DNA of 43,840 nucleotides, from NCBI RefSeq assembly GCF_021530995.1, contig NZ_JADYTF010000016.1, positions 1-43,840 on the forward strand, given 5' to 3'. Under the pieces are notes generated by a model. The model was given only the letters and a program-made list of their open reading frames with translations. It made no database searches and was not told the DNA's origin. Within the stretch, counting starts at the first letter, position 1. Each line of letters begins with the position of its first letter. The stretch is from Bacteroides caecigallinarum. GTDB lineage: Bacteria > Bacteroidota > Bacteroidia > Bacteroidales > Bacteroidaceae. This document shows, piece after piece, positions 1-7,773 of the stretch. The position numbers and the translations under genes were made by a program.

Positions 1-42
1 AGATAGTATAAGTATGTGATTATTTTTTTATCAAATAATGTG

Positions 43-71
43 TTTGTTTGATGTAATATTATGTATTTTTG
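43..71 (+). promoter_or_regulatory. Bacteroidetes-type promoter for the first lipoprotein gene
   Basis: TATTTTTG at 64-71 fits the TAnnTTTG -7 element, and TTTG at 43-46 can serve as the -33 element with 17 bp between them (slightly short). Transcription would begin near 77, which places the usable start codon at 98 and excludes an upstream in-frame ATG at 38. Confidence 0.5.
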
Positions 72-97
72 CCATAATAATATATAATAATGTATAT

Positions 98-928
98 ATG
101 AAAGTCAGAAAATTTATTGTACCGTTTATGATTTTATTTCTTGTTTCATGTGGGCAAGAAGAAAAAAAAGCTTCAGAATTATTGAGCAGAGCAGAAGCTT
201 CATTTCGTTCGGCAAATTATAGTGAAGCTAAGTTGCAGATAGACAGTATTAGAAATTTATATCCGAAAGTGTTTGATGTGCGTAAGAAAGCGATAAAGCT
301 AATGCAGCAGGTCGAACTGGAAGAACAGAATGTTTCATTGGCATATCTTGACAGTATGTTGAATGTTAAGCAATCTGTTCTTGATTCGATGAAAGTTGGA
401 TTTGTATTGGAAAAAGATACTGCGTATCAGGAGGTAGGAAACTATTTTTATCCTTCCCAGATAGTTGAAAAGAATATAGGTCGTACGTTTCTCAGGGCTT
501 GCGTAAGCGAAAAGGGAGAAATGTCCCTTACATCGATTTATTGTGCCGGAGGAACACTGAATCATACGTCTGTAAAAGTTAGTTCTGCAGATGCGTTTGC
601 TCAAACACCTGCATCGCCGGATATGTATGTAACTTCGGACTTGGGACGTAAGATAGAAAAAGCAGATTATAAGGTTGGTTCAGACGGTGGAGTTGTTGGA
701 TTTATAATCGCAAATAAAGATGCCAAGTCATTGAAACTTGAGTTTATAGGGGATAGAACTTACAGGACTGTAATGTATTCTCCTGATATTAAGGCAATAG
801 TTGAGGTTAGCAAATTGGCACAGGTATTGGCATCTATGGAGGAGATTAGAAAAGAACAGAAAGAGGCTAATTTGAAAATCCAGTTTCTTAAAAAGAAGAT
901 AGCCGAGACTGTGATTGAGGAGAAATAA
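98..928 (+). CDS. Hypothetical lipoprotein
   Basis: The protein has about 276 residues. I do not recognise its family. It opens with a short hydrophobic signal ending in LVSC, so Cys18 should be lipidated. Residues about 25-80 look helical and resemble a TPR-like or tetratricopeptide segment (alternating Ala, Leu and Tyr, including 'AKLQIDSIRNLYP'). The last 35 residues are rich in Lys and Glu and probably form a coiled coil. The middle part is mixed and beta-rich. The start at 98 was chosen because the upstream in-frame ATG at 38 precedes the -7 promoter element and adds a hydrophobic stretch that does not look like a signal peptide. The gene ends against a shared terminator with sodB. The likely location is the periplasmic face of a membrane; the role is unknown. 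Confidence 0.7.
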   Translation: MKVRKFIVPFMILFLVSCGQEEKKASELLSRAEASFRSANYSEAKLQIDSIRNLYPKVFDVRKKAIKLMQQVELEEQNVSLAYLDSMLNVKQSVLDSMKVGFVLEKDTAYQEVGNYFYPSQIVEKNIGRTFLRACVSEKGEMSLTSIYCAGGTLNHTSVKVSSADAFAQTPASPDMYVTSDLGRKIEKADYKVGSDGGVVGFIIANKDAKSLKLEFIGDRTYRTVMYSPDIKAIVEVSKLAQVLASMEEIRKEQKEANLKIQFLKKKIAETVIEEK

Positions 929-929
929 A

Positions 930-991
930 AAAATGCCCTTTCATTCGACTTGAAATGAACTGTCATTTAAGATCGAATGAAAGGGCATTTT
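930..991. terminator. Bidirectional terminator between the lipoprotein gene and sodB
   Basis: An 18-19 bp inverted repeat (arms about 930-947 and 973-991, core ATGCCCTTTCATTCGA and its complement) has A residues on the left and T residues on the right, so it can stop transcription from both converging genes. It lies 1 bp after the first stop codon and 20 bp before the sodB stop. Confidence 0.85.
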
Positions 992-1011
992 CTGAGTTGT
1001 TGAAAGCTTAT

Positions 1012-1584
1012 TTACAATCCTTCTGCAACTTTATTCCAGTTGACAAGTGACCAGAAATTTTCAATGAAAGCTGCACGGTTATTTCTGTAGTCAATATAGT
1101 ATGCGTGTTCCCAAACGTCTATAACCATAAGTGGTGTAAAACCTTCGGTAATAGGATTGCCTGCATTGGCTGTATTCATTATTTTAAGATTATTATCTTT
1201 GTCTTTTACGAGCCAAGTCCATCCTGAACCGAATACACCTAATGCGGATTTGGTAAATTCTTCTTTGAATTTTTCTACGGAGCCGAATGCTGAGTTTATC
1301 TTATCTGATAGTGTCGATGGAATCTCTCCTTGTTCAGGTGTTAGAGACATAAAGAAGAAGGTGTGGTTCCATGTCTGTGCAGCATTGTTGAATGTAGGAC
1401 CTTGAGCGTTGCGGATAATATCTTCCAGACTCATATTCTCAAATTGTGTACCAGCTATAAGCTTGTTCAGATTGTTTACGTAGGTTTGCAGATGCTTGCC
1501 ATAGTGGTAATCAAAAGTTTCTTTGCTCATTTTGGGAGCTAGTGCTTCCATGCTGTAAGGAAGCTGTGGCATTTCGTGAATCAT
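1012..1584 (-). CDS. sodB: Superoxide dismutase, Fe/Mn family
   Basis: It converts superoxide to oxygen and hydrogen peroxide in the cytoplasm. The protein has 190 residues from the MIHEMPQLPY start, the normal length. All four metal ligands are visible: His27 (in DYHYGKH), His74 (in TWNHTFFF), Asp156 and His160 (in VIDVWEHAYY). Gln70 in 'NNAAQTWNH' occupies the position typical of iron enzymes. The related Bacteroides fragilis enzyme is known to work with iron or manganese, so metal use here is inferred as Fe, possibly cambialistic. An in-frame ATG at 1608 would lie almost on the transcription start predicted from the promoter at 1616-1623, so the ATG at 1584 is preferred. It is a single gene converging on the lipoprotein gene. 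Confidence 0.95.
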   Translation of the reverse strand: MIHEMPQLPYSMEALAPKMSKETFDYHYGKHLQTYVNNLNKLIAGTQFENMSLEDIIRNAQGPTFNNAAQTWNHTFFFMSLTPEQGEIPSTLSDKINSAFGSVEKFKEEFTKSALGVFGSGWTWLVKDKDNNLKIMNTANAGNPITEGFTPLMVIDVWEHAYYIDYRNNRAAFIENFWSLVNWNKVAEGL

Positions 1585-1615
1585 AGTAAAATACGTTTTT
1601 AAAATCATTATATTG

Positions 1616-1623
1616 CAAAGTTA
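1616..1623 (-). promoter_or_regulatory. -7 element of the sodB promoter
   Basis: On the minus strand TAACTTTG is a perfect TAnnTTTG match. No well-spaced -33 TTTG is seen: the nearest TTG is about 23 bp upstream. It predicts transcription from near 1610 and supports translation from 1584. Confidence 0.55.
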
Positions 1624-1854
1624 CAAACTTTAGTATTATATGTTGTCAAAAGGAAGACTTATTTATATGTTGTATGACATAAATATGGCCTAATTTTTTC
1701 TATTGTAATTTATCGGTGTGTTAATTAGTAACTATATTATGGAATATGATTTAAAACTGTAATTAAAAATATCTTATTTTCTTTAAGTTTGTTATTTGTG
1801 TAATTTGATAAGCATAAAGTATAGGTAAAATGAATTTTTTCTTTCAAAAAGCTG

Positions 1855-1862
1855 TACTTTTG
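1855..1862 (+). promoter_or_regulatory. -7 element of the nitrogen-assimilation cluster
   Basis: TACTTTTG is a perfect TAnnTTTG match, about 116 bp upstream of the start codon at 1979. The -33 region is only T-rich without a clean TTTG, which could mean activator dependence; that is inference. Confidence 0.5.
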
Positions 1863-1978
1863 CAGTAAAGAAAGACATAAAGATATAAATATAGCTTTAG
1901 GGCTTTCTAATAGATAGTAATAATCCATGGATGTTGGTTTAAATAAAACAAAAGTTCATTTTAAAAAGGTAAAGAGAT

Positions 1979-2689
1979 ATGAAAATGATTAAAGGTAGAA
2001 AAATGATGTTGCTTTTTGCTGTTATTGTATTGGCATCAACATCGGGCGTTAAAGCTCAGGACAAGGTGGAAGCATCGGTAGGTGCTGACCTGGTTAGTGG
2101 TTACATCTGGCGTGGACAGGATTTAGGTGGTGCAAGCATCCAGCCTGCAGCGGGAATTTCGTACAAAGGTTTCTCATTGTCTGCATGGGGTTCTGTCGGA
2201 TTTGAAGGTACAGATACTAAAGAATTCGATTTGACATTGGGGTATGAGTATGGTGGATTCGGTATTTCTGTTACTGACTATTGGTTTACTAGTGCTGATT
2301 CTCCTGCATGTTATTCGGACTATAAAAATGCACACACATTTGAAGTAGGAGTTGGGTATGACTTTGGGCCGTTGGCGGTAAATTGGTTTACAAACTTTGC
2401 TGGATCAGTAGGAACTAATGAAGAAGGTAAAGATGTCTATGCTTCTTATATATCAATTTCTGCTCCTTTTAAATTAGGTGGTATTGATTGGAGTGCTGAA
2501 ATAGGAGCTACTCCTTGGGCTAACAGTTTCTATAATGGTTATTCAGATGGTTTTAAAGTTTCGGCTATAAGTCTTCAGGCATCAAAAGAGATAAAGATAA
2601 CAGACAGTTTTTCTCTTCCGCTTTGGGCACAGGCAATTTGGAATCCGACTACCAAGGGAGCATATTTCGTAGCAGGTATAAGTTTCTGA
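1979..2689 (+). CDS. Outer-membrane beta-barrel protein, TorF-type putative porin
   Basis: The protein has 236 residues with a signal peptide (basic start, hydrophobic core, cleavage after VKA, mature protein from QDKVEA). After it, alternating hydrophobic and polar residues with many Gly and aromatic residues indicate a beta-barrel, and the chain ends in Phe, as outer-membrane proteins usually do. The motif 'SGYIWRGQDLGGASIQP' near the mature N terminus resembles the family annotated as TorF or TIGR02001 putative porins. It stands first in a cluster with a PII protein, an ammonium channel and glutamine synthetase, 62 bp ahead of the PII gene, so a role in passing ammonium or small nitrogen compounds across the outer membrane is a reasonable inference. 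The substrate cannot be read from the sequence. Confidence 0.75.
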   Translation: MKMIKGRKMMLLFAVIVLASTSGVKAQDKVEASVGADLVSGYIWRGQDLGGASIQPAAGISYKGFSLSAWGSVGFEGTDTKEFDLTLGYEYGGFGISVTDYWFTSADSPACYSDYKNAHTFEVGVGYDFGPLAVNWFTNFAGSVGTNEEGKDVYASYISISAPFKLGGIDWSAEIGATPWANSFYNGYSDGFKVSAISLQASKEIKITDSFSLPLWAQAIWNPTTKGAYFVAGISF

Positions 2690-2751
2690 TGTAGGCCACA
2701 TATACAAAATACAATACATACAAAATACAAATACAATAAATAGATGAAATT

Positions 2752-3108
2752 ATGAAAAAGATTGAAGCTATCATTCGCCGGACAAAATTCGACGATGTAA
2801 AAGAAGCGCTTTTGGAAGCCGATATCGAATGGTTTTCCTATTATGATGTAAGGGGTGTTGGAAAAACACGAGAAGGACGTATATATCGTGGAGTAGTTTA
2901 CGATACTAGTTCGATAGAGCGTATTCTGATTTCTATTGTTGTGAGAAACAAGAATGTGGAGAAAACTGTTGAAGCCGTGATGAAGGCTGCGCATACAGGC
3001 GAGATAGGCGACGGGCGTATTTTCGTTATCCCGGTGGAAGATGCTGTCCGCATTCGTACCGGAGAACGTGGAGACATCGCACTCTATAATGCGGAACAGG
3101 AGAAATAA
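2752..3108 (+). CDS. glnK: Nitrogen regulatory protein PII (GlnB/GlnK)
   Basis: This is a small trimeric signal protein of 118 residues that reads 2-oxoglutarate and ATP/ADP and, in the GlnK branch, plugs the AmtB channel. The N terminus MKKIEAIIRR and the C-terminal nucleotide signature 'TGEIGDGRIFVIPVEDAVRI' are classic. In the T-loop, 'YRGVVYD' aligns with the E. coli YRGAEYM segment, so Tyr50 corresponds to the uridylylated Tyr51; the loop around it has diverged from the enterobacterial one. Whether it is modified here is unknown, and I see no uridylyltransferase gene in the window. The position 56 bp before amtB marks it as GlnK rather than a free-standing GlnB. Confidence 0.95.
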   Translation: MKKIEAIIRRTKFDDVKEALLEADIEWFSYYDVRGVGKTREGRIYRGVVYDTSSIERILISIVVRNKNVEKTVEAVMKAAHTGEIGDGRIFVIPVEDAVRIRTGERGDIALYNAEQEK

Positions 3109-3164
3109 CCTTGTTCGTCATTCTTTAATATATAAATATAATAACTAAATAAACGAGATAAATT

Positions 3165-4529
3165 ATGGACAAATATATAAAAGGCGGCATGCGTATGTTG
3201 CGGTATGCCGTAATGCTTCTGATTATGTTTTGTTGGGTGCCTGATGTGTGTGCGAGTGAAGAAACTGTTGTAACCGGGCCGGTTTTGAATTCCGGCAATA
3301 CGGCTTGGCTGTTGGTTGCCTCAATATTGGTGTTGTTTATGAGTATTCCCGGTATCGCTTTATTTTATGGCGGTCTGGTTCGACGGAAAAATGTGTTGAG
3401 TGTCATCATGCAGACGCTGTTTATTGTTGGTGTAGTCAGTATTTTGTGGGTGGCGTTCGGCTATAGTTGGGCGTTCGATACCAGTTTTGCCGAAACAGGC
3501 AATCCGCTGGCGTGCGTAATAGGGGGCTTCGACAAGGCTTTCCTTCACGGCATCGGCATAGGCACCCTTACAGCAGGCGATATTCCCGAACTGCTTTTTG
3601 CGATGTTTCAATGCATGTTCGCAATTATTACGCCGGCATTGATACTCGGTGCTTTTGCCGAGCGTATAAAGTTTTCCGGATATGTATTGTTTATTACTTT
3701 GTGGGTGATTGTAGCTTATTTCCCTATGGCCCATTGGGTGTGGGGTGGAGGATTCCTGCAGGAAATGGGTGCTATCGACTTTGCCGGAGGTACGGTAGTG
3801 CATATTAACGCCGGAATTTCCGCATTGGTTATGGCTATCATGCTTGGCAAGCGAATGGATTATAGGGTAGGACACCCCATTACGCCACACAACGTGACTT
3901 TCGTTTTTATGGGAACTTCTTTCTTGTGGTTAGGCTGGTTCGGATTCAATGCCGGAAGTGGGCTGGCGGCCGACGGACTGGCGGCGAACGCTTTTATGGT
4001 GACGCATATTGCCACAGCCGCCGCTGCCATAACATGGATGGTGATAGATTGGTTTTGCAATAAGAAGCCTACCATTATCGGCTCGTGTACAGGAGCTGTG
4101 GCCGGACTTGTGGCTATCACTCCCGCAGCCGGCACAGTTGATTTGCTTGGCGCATTGTGTATCGGCGTCATTACTTCCGTGGTATGCTTTTTCATGGTTG
4201 CCGCTGTAAAGCCTAAGTTTAAATACGATGATGCCCTCGACGCTTTTGGAGTGCATGGAATGGGTGGTATAATTGGTTCTGTCCTGACAGGTGTGTTTGC
4301 TACGCGTTTTATTACCGGAGAGGATGGTGTGCAGGGTGCCTTGTATGGAGACTGGCATCAGTTGTGGATACAGATTCTGGCTACGGTAGTTTCTATTGTA
4401 TATAGTGCGGTAGTTACTTTTATCCTGTTCAAGATTGCTGACGCGACTGTTGGCTTGCGTGTTGACAAGCGTGTGGAAGAAGAAGGTCTCGATATCTATG
4501 AACACGGTGAATCGGCATACAACAGATAA
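3165..4529 (+). CDS. amtB: Ammonium transporter AmtB
   Basis: It is a trimeric inner-membrane channel for ammonium/ammonia. The protein has 454 residues with an N-terminal signal sequence ending near CASEE, then eleven or so hydrophobic segments. The family signature 'MAHWVWGGGFL' followed by 'DFAGGTVVHINAG' is present. The twin pore histidines are His213 (VVHINAG) and His364 (FGVHGMGG). The 55-residue stretch after the signal and before the first GLVRRKNV loop is normal. ATG codons at 3189 and 3195 could also start the signal peptide; 3165 is kept because an AT-rich leader with AGATAA precedes it. It follows the PII gene and precedes glutamine synthetase, forming a module that imports and fixes ammonium. 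Confidence 0.96.
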   Translation: MDKYIKGGMRMLRYAVMLLIMFCWVPDVCASEETVVTGPVLNSGNTAWLLVASILVLFMSIPGIALFYGGLVRRKNVLSVIMQTLFIVGVVSILWVAFGYSWAFDTSFAETGNPLACVIGGFDKAFLHGIGIGTLTAGDIPELLFAMFQCMFAIITPALILGAFAERIKFSGYVLFITLWVIVAYFPMAHWVWGGGFLQEMGAIDFAGGTVVHINAGISALVMAIMLGKRMDYRVGHPITPHNVTFVFMGTSFLWLGWFGFNAGSGLAADGLAANAFMVTHIATAAAAITWMVIDWFCNKKPTIIGSCTGAVAGLVAITPAAGTVDLLGALCIGVITSVVCFFMVAAVKPKFKYDDALDAFGVHGMGGIIGSVLTGVFATRFITGEDGVQGALYGDWHQLWIQILATVVSIVYSAVVTFILFKIADATVGLRVDKRVEEEGLDIYEHGESAYNR

Positions 4530-4648
4530 TTAATAATTAACAATTAATAATTGATAATGAACAATGAATAATTAATAGTGAATAATGAAGACATCAACTC
4601 GTTTTTAATTATTAATTATTCATTGAATAACCTAACAACTAAATAAAT
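4530..4648 (+). repeat. AT-rich degenerate repeat with a 15-bp inverted repeat before glnN
   Basis: The spacer is built from variations of AATTAATAATTAAC and AATGAATAATTAAT. A perfect 15-bp inverted repeat joins 4562-4576 (CAATGAATAATTAAT) with 4611-4625, leaving a 34-nt loop. No T-run follows as in a standard terminator. It separates amtB from glutamine synthetase and may lower read-through or fold in the mRNA. Confidence 0.6.
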
Positions 4649-6832
4649 ATGATTCGTTTTAATGTAGTGGAAAAGGCTTTCCAGACAAAGCCAATGGAGG
4701 TAAGCGTACCAGGCTGCCGTCCGAGTGAGTATTTCGGAAAATATGTGTTTAACAGAGAAAAGATGTTCAAGTATCTTCCTAGCACAGTTTATGCAAAGCT
4801 GGTTGATGCAATGGATCACGGAGCAGCTCTTGACAGAGCTACTGCAGATGAAGTTGCGGCAGGCATGAAACGTTGGGCAAGCGAACTTGGCGCTACACAC
4901 TATACACACTGGTTTCAGCCTCTGACTGAAGGAACAGCAGAGAAACATGATGCTTTCGTGGAACACGATGGCAAAGGGGGAATGATGGAAGAATTCTCTG
5001 GAAAACTTCTTGTACAGCAGGAACCTGACGCTTCGTCTTTCCCTAACGGTGGTATCCGTAACACTTTCGAAGCTCGTGGATATAGCGCATGGGATCCTTC
5101 ATCACCGGTATTCGTTGTAGACGATACATTGTGTATTCCTACAGTATTTATAGCATATACAGGCGAGTCGCTTGACTATAAGGCTCCATTGCTTAAGGCT
5201 CTTAGCGCTGTAGACAAAGCAGCTGTGGCTGTATGTCATTATTTTGACACTAACGTAAAGAAGGTTACAGCTTTCTTGGGATGGGAACAGGAATATTTCC
5301 TTGTTGACGAAGGTTTGTATGCAGCTCGTCCGGACCTGTTGCTTACAGGACGTACACTGATGGGACACGAAGCTTCTAAGAACCAGCAGCTTGAAGACCA
5401 TTACTTCGGAGCGATTCCTACCAGAGTCGCAGCTTTTATGAAGGATTTGGAGATTCAGGCACTTGAACTTGGTATTCCTGTGAAGACCCGTCATAATGAG
5501 GTTGCTCCAAACCAGTTTGAGCTTGCTCCTATCTATGAAGAATGTAACCTGGCTGTTGACCATAATATGTTGGTGATGTCGCTTATGCGTAAAGTGGCAC
5601 GTGCTCACGGATTCCGCGTCCTTCTGCATGAAAAACCGTTCAAGGGTGTAAACGGATCAGGAAAACATAACAACTGGTCGCTCGGTACGGATACAGGTGT
5701 ATTGCTAATGGCTCCCGGAAAAACTACAGAAGAGAACCTTCGTTTCGTGACATTCGTGGTAAATACGCTGATGGCTGTTTACAGACACAACGGATTGCTG
5801 AAAGCTTCTATCATGAGCGCAACAAACGCTCATCGTCTGGGCGCCAACGAAGCACCTCCTGCAATCATCTCTTCATTCCTTGGCTCGCAGCTGAGCAAAG
5901 TGCTCGATCATATCGAAGAAAATGCAAACGAAGACTTGGTCTCTCTCGGTGGAAAACAGGGCATGAAGCTTGATATCCCTCAGATTCCGGAATTGCTTAT
6001 CGACAATACAGACCGTAACCGTACTTCGCCGTTCGCATTTACAGGAAACAGATTCGAGTTCCGTGCTGTTGGTTCTGAAGCTAACTGTGCAAGTGCTATG
6101 ATTGCTCTGAACACAGCTGTGGCAGAACAGCTTGTTATCTTCAAGAATGAAGTTGACGCTCTTATCGAAAAGGGTGAACCTAAGGTTTCTGCTCTTCTTC
6201 AGGTGTTGCGTAAATATATCAAGGAAAGCAAACCAATCCGTTTCGACGGCAACGGTTACAGCGACGAATGGAAAGAAGAAGCTCTCAAACGCGGATTGGA
6301 CTGCGAGACAAGCTGTCCGGTTATCTTCGACAACTATCTGAAACCTGAAAGCGTGGCGATGTTCGAGGCTACCGGCGTAATGACACGCAAGGAACTTGAA
6401 GCACGTAACGAGGTGAAATGGGAAACTTATACTAAGAAAATCCAGATTGAAGCCCGAGTATTGGGTGATTTGGTAATGAACCATATAGTGCCTGTCGCTA
6501 TCAGCTATCAGACTAAACTCATCGATAACGTATTCAAGATGAAGAGTTTGTTCCCTGCCGATGAGGCCGAGAAACTTTCTGCAGGAAACGTAGCTATAAT
6601 AAAGGAAATATCAGAACGTACAGCTTATATTAAGGAGCATGTAGATGCTATGGTTGAGGCAAGAAAAGTAGCGAACAAGATTACTGAAGAACGTGCCAAA
6701 GCTATTGCCTATCATGATAATATAGCTCCAATGCTTGAACTTATCCGTTACCATATAGATAAGTTGGAACTGATTGTTGACGATCAGATGTGGACTTTAC
6801 CTAAGTATCGTGAGTTATTGTTTATACGATAA
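4649..6832 (+). CDS. glnN: Glutamine synthetase type III
   Basis: It makes glutamine from glutamate, ammonia and ATP in the cytoplasm. The protein has 727 residues, the usual length of the GSIII class first described in Bacteroides fragilis and much longer than GSI (about 450). Features of the class include the N-terminal segment with 'GATHYTHWFQPLT', the glutamate/metal-binding region 'GWEQEYFLVDEG', 'KTRHNEVAPNQFELAPIYEE', the ATP-binding 'EKPFKGVNGSGKHNNWSLG' and 'RNRTSPFAFTGNRFEFRAVG'. The long C-terminal helical tail (from about residue 600) is typical of GSIII. No adenylylation-type GSI motif is expected in this class. It closes the porin-glnK-amtB-glnN cluster. Confidence 0.97.
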   Translation: MIRFNVVEKAFQTKPMEVSVPGCRPSEYFGKYVFNREKMFKYLPSTVYAKLVDAMDHGAALDRATADEVAAGMKRWASELGATHYTHWFQPLTEGTAEKHDAFVEHDGKGGMMEEFSGKLLVQQEPDASSFPNGGIRNTFEARGYSAWDPSSPVFVVDDTLCIPTVFIAYTGESLDYKAPLLKALSAVDKAAVAVCHYFDTNVKKVTAFLGWEQEYFLVDEGLYAARPDLLLTGRTLMGHEASKNQQLEDHYFGAIPTRVAAFMKDLEIQALELGIPVKTRHNEVAPNQFELAPIYEECNLAVDHNMLVMSLMRKVARAHGFRVLLHEKPFKGVNGSGKHNNWSLGTDTGVLLMAPGKTTEENLRFVTFVVNTLMAVYRHNGLLKASIMSATNAHRLGANEAPPAIISSFLGSQLSKVLDHIEENANEDLVSLGGKQGMKLDIPQIPELLIDNTDRNRTSPFAFTGNRFEFRAVGSEANCASAMIALNTAVAEQLVIFKNEVDALIEKGEPKVSALLQVLRKYIKESKPIRFDGNGYSDEWKEEALKRGLDCETSCPVIFDNYLKPESVAMFEATGVMTRKELEARNEVKWETYTKKIQIEARVLGDLVMNHIVPVAISYQTKLIDNVFKMKSLFPADEAEKLSAGNVAIIKEISERTAYIKEHVDAMVEARKVANKITEERAKAIAYHDNIAPMLELIRYHIDKLELIVDDQMWTLPKYRELLFIR

Positions 6833-6866
6833 CATATACGATTCTCTATTTATTGGTTGTTTAATT

Positions 6867-6905
6867 AAAAAAAGAGCCGGTACTCCGTGATGGCGTATCG
6901 GCTCT
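6867..6905 (-). terminator. Terminator of the gph-like gene
   Basis: Arms AGAGCCGGTAC (6873-6883) and GTATCGGCTCT (6895-6905) pair with one mismatch around an 11-nt loop. On the minus strand a run of T residues (6867-6873) follows, so it ends the minus-strand transcript. The tandem repeat begins inside its proximal arm. Confidence 0.8.
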
Positions 6906-7024
6906 ACCTTCTTTACCTCCTCTACCTTCTTTACCTCCTCTACCTTCTTTACCTCCTCTACCTTCTTTACCTCCTCTACCTTCTTTACCTCCTCTACCTT
7001 CTTTACCTCCTCTACCTTCTTTAA
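6902..7024 (-). repeat. 18-bp tandem repeat in the 3' untranslated region of the gph-like gene
   Basis: Six identical copies of an 18-bp unit (plus strand CTCTACCTTCTTTACCTC, starting at 6902, 6920, 6938, 6956, 6974 and 6992) and a partial seventh at 7010 run from the gph stop codon to its terminator hairpin. In the mRNA the unit is all-purine apart from two U residues and contains GGAGGU, a Shine-Dalgarno-like core, in every copy. Perfect identity of the copies points to recent slippage and variable copy number between strains. Confidence 0.9.
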
Positions 7025-7677
7025 CTTCTCCTCAATAAATACCTTCCCAATTCCTCTGCATCATCGGCAATGAAATCCGGTTTGTATGCTTCGAGCTCTG
7101 TTCTGGGACGGAATCCCCAGCTTACTCCTACAGTTTTTACTCCTGCGTTTTTTCCCGTCTCCATGTCAACGCATGAATCGCCTACGTACACGATTTCATC
7201 TTTACATATACCTGCATACTCTGATATCTCATTTACTATTGTTGGGTCCGGCTTGGATGGGACTCCTTCACGCTGTCCGAGTATTTCGCAGAAGTTTATA
7301 TCCGGGAAATATTGTTTTACCAGTTTTACGGCTGCAGCCTGATATTTGTTTGAGGCTACCGCCACTTGTATGCTATTTTTTTGCAAATCTGCCAGAAGGC
7401 TGTTCATTCCGGGATATGGTTTGCTTAAGTCTGAATTGTGTGCATCGTAATAAGGCACAAATTCAGAACGAATTTTCATAACATATTCATCATTCCTTTT
7501 ATCTTCCGGCAGTGCACGTTCGAACAGTTTGTTTATTCCGTTTCCTACGAAAAACTTATATTCTTCTTCATTATGTGTTGGAAGTCCATATTTCTCAAGT
7601 GCATGATTGGTGGCAGCAGCCAAATCGGCTATGGTGTCCAGTAATGTGCCGTCTAAATCGAATATTACAAGTTTCAT
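7021..7677 (-). CDS. gph: HAD-family hydrolase, phosphoglycolate phosphatase-like
   Basis: The protein has 218 residues. HAD motif I 'FDLDGTLLDT' carries the nucleophile Asp7 and the acid Asp9. Motif II lies at 'VAVASNK', the motif III lysine lies in 'GVPSKPDP', and motif IV is 'VYVGDSCVDMETGKNAG'. The helical cap between motifs I and II is that of the Gph/PGM group, which removes phosphate from phosphoglycolate or related small metabolites. The exact substrate cannot be read from the sequence. The gene stands alone on the minus strand, diverging from the DUF2490 gene. Its final residues and stop codon lie directly against the 18-bp tandem repeat: a one-base shift just before the stop would let the repeat be read as GRGGKE units, so the C terminus could vary by slippage. 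Confidence 0.85.
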   Translation of the reverse strand: MKLVIFDLDGTLLDTIADLAAATNHALEKYGLPTHNEEEYKFFVGNGINKLFERALPEDKRNDEYVMKIRSEFVPYYDAHNSDLSKPYPGMNSLLADLQKNSIQVAVASNKYQAAAVKLVKQYFPDINFCEILGQREGVPSKPDPTIVNEISEYAGICKDEIVYVGDSCVDMETGKNAGVKTVGVSWGFRPRTELEAYKPDFIADDAEELGRYLLRRS

Positions 7678-7715
7678 GTTTTTTAGTTGTTTTGTTTTTT
7701 AGTTCTTAGTTACCG

Positions 7716-7723
7716 CAAACTTA
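7716..7723 (-). promoter_or_regulatory. -7 element of the gph-like gene
   Basis: On the minus strand TAAGTTTG is a perfect TAnnTTTG match about 40 bp upstream of the start codon at 7677. No clear -33 TTTG is seen. It lies 21 bp from the opposite-facing element at 7745-7752, so the two genes share a compact divergent promoter region. Confidence 0.5.
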
Positions 7724-7744
7724 CGGAAAATCGTTTATTTATAG

Positions 7745-7752
7745 TATTTTTG
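7745..7752 (+). promoter_or_regulatory. -7 element of the DUF2490 gene
   Basis: TATTTTTG is a perfect TAnnTTTG match 21 bp before the ATG at 7774. Transcription would start near 7758, which rules out longer in-frame starts upstream such as 7687. Confidence 0.5.
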
Positions 7753-7773
7753 TCTAATAAATTATCTGAAAAC

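Larger units (their letters stand above)
1609..1978. other. 370-bp AT-rich intergenic region between sodB and the porin-like gene
   Basis: The two genes diverge from here. It holds the sodB -7 element (1616-1623) and the -7 element of the nitrogen cluster (1855-1862). I see no credible gene, repeat or RNA in the remainder, which is strongly AT-rich. The leader of the nitrogen cluster would be about 110 nt long (from near 1868 to 1978), enough to carry a regulatory structure, but I see no clear hairpin in it. Confidence 0.6.

Noticed and set aside
4530-4648. Replication origin
   Set aside because: It is AT-rich, but I saw no DnaA-box cluster and no origin-associated genes near it.
6902-7024. 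CRISPR array or coding repeat
   Set aside because: The 18-bp copies are contiguous with no spacers and lie between a stop codon and a terminator hairpin, so they are untranslated in the normal frame.
7687-7773. Longer start for the DUF2490 gene
   Set aside because: The extension contains the -7 promoter element and would push the signal peptide away from the N terminus.
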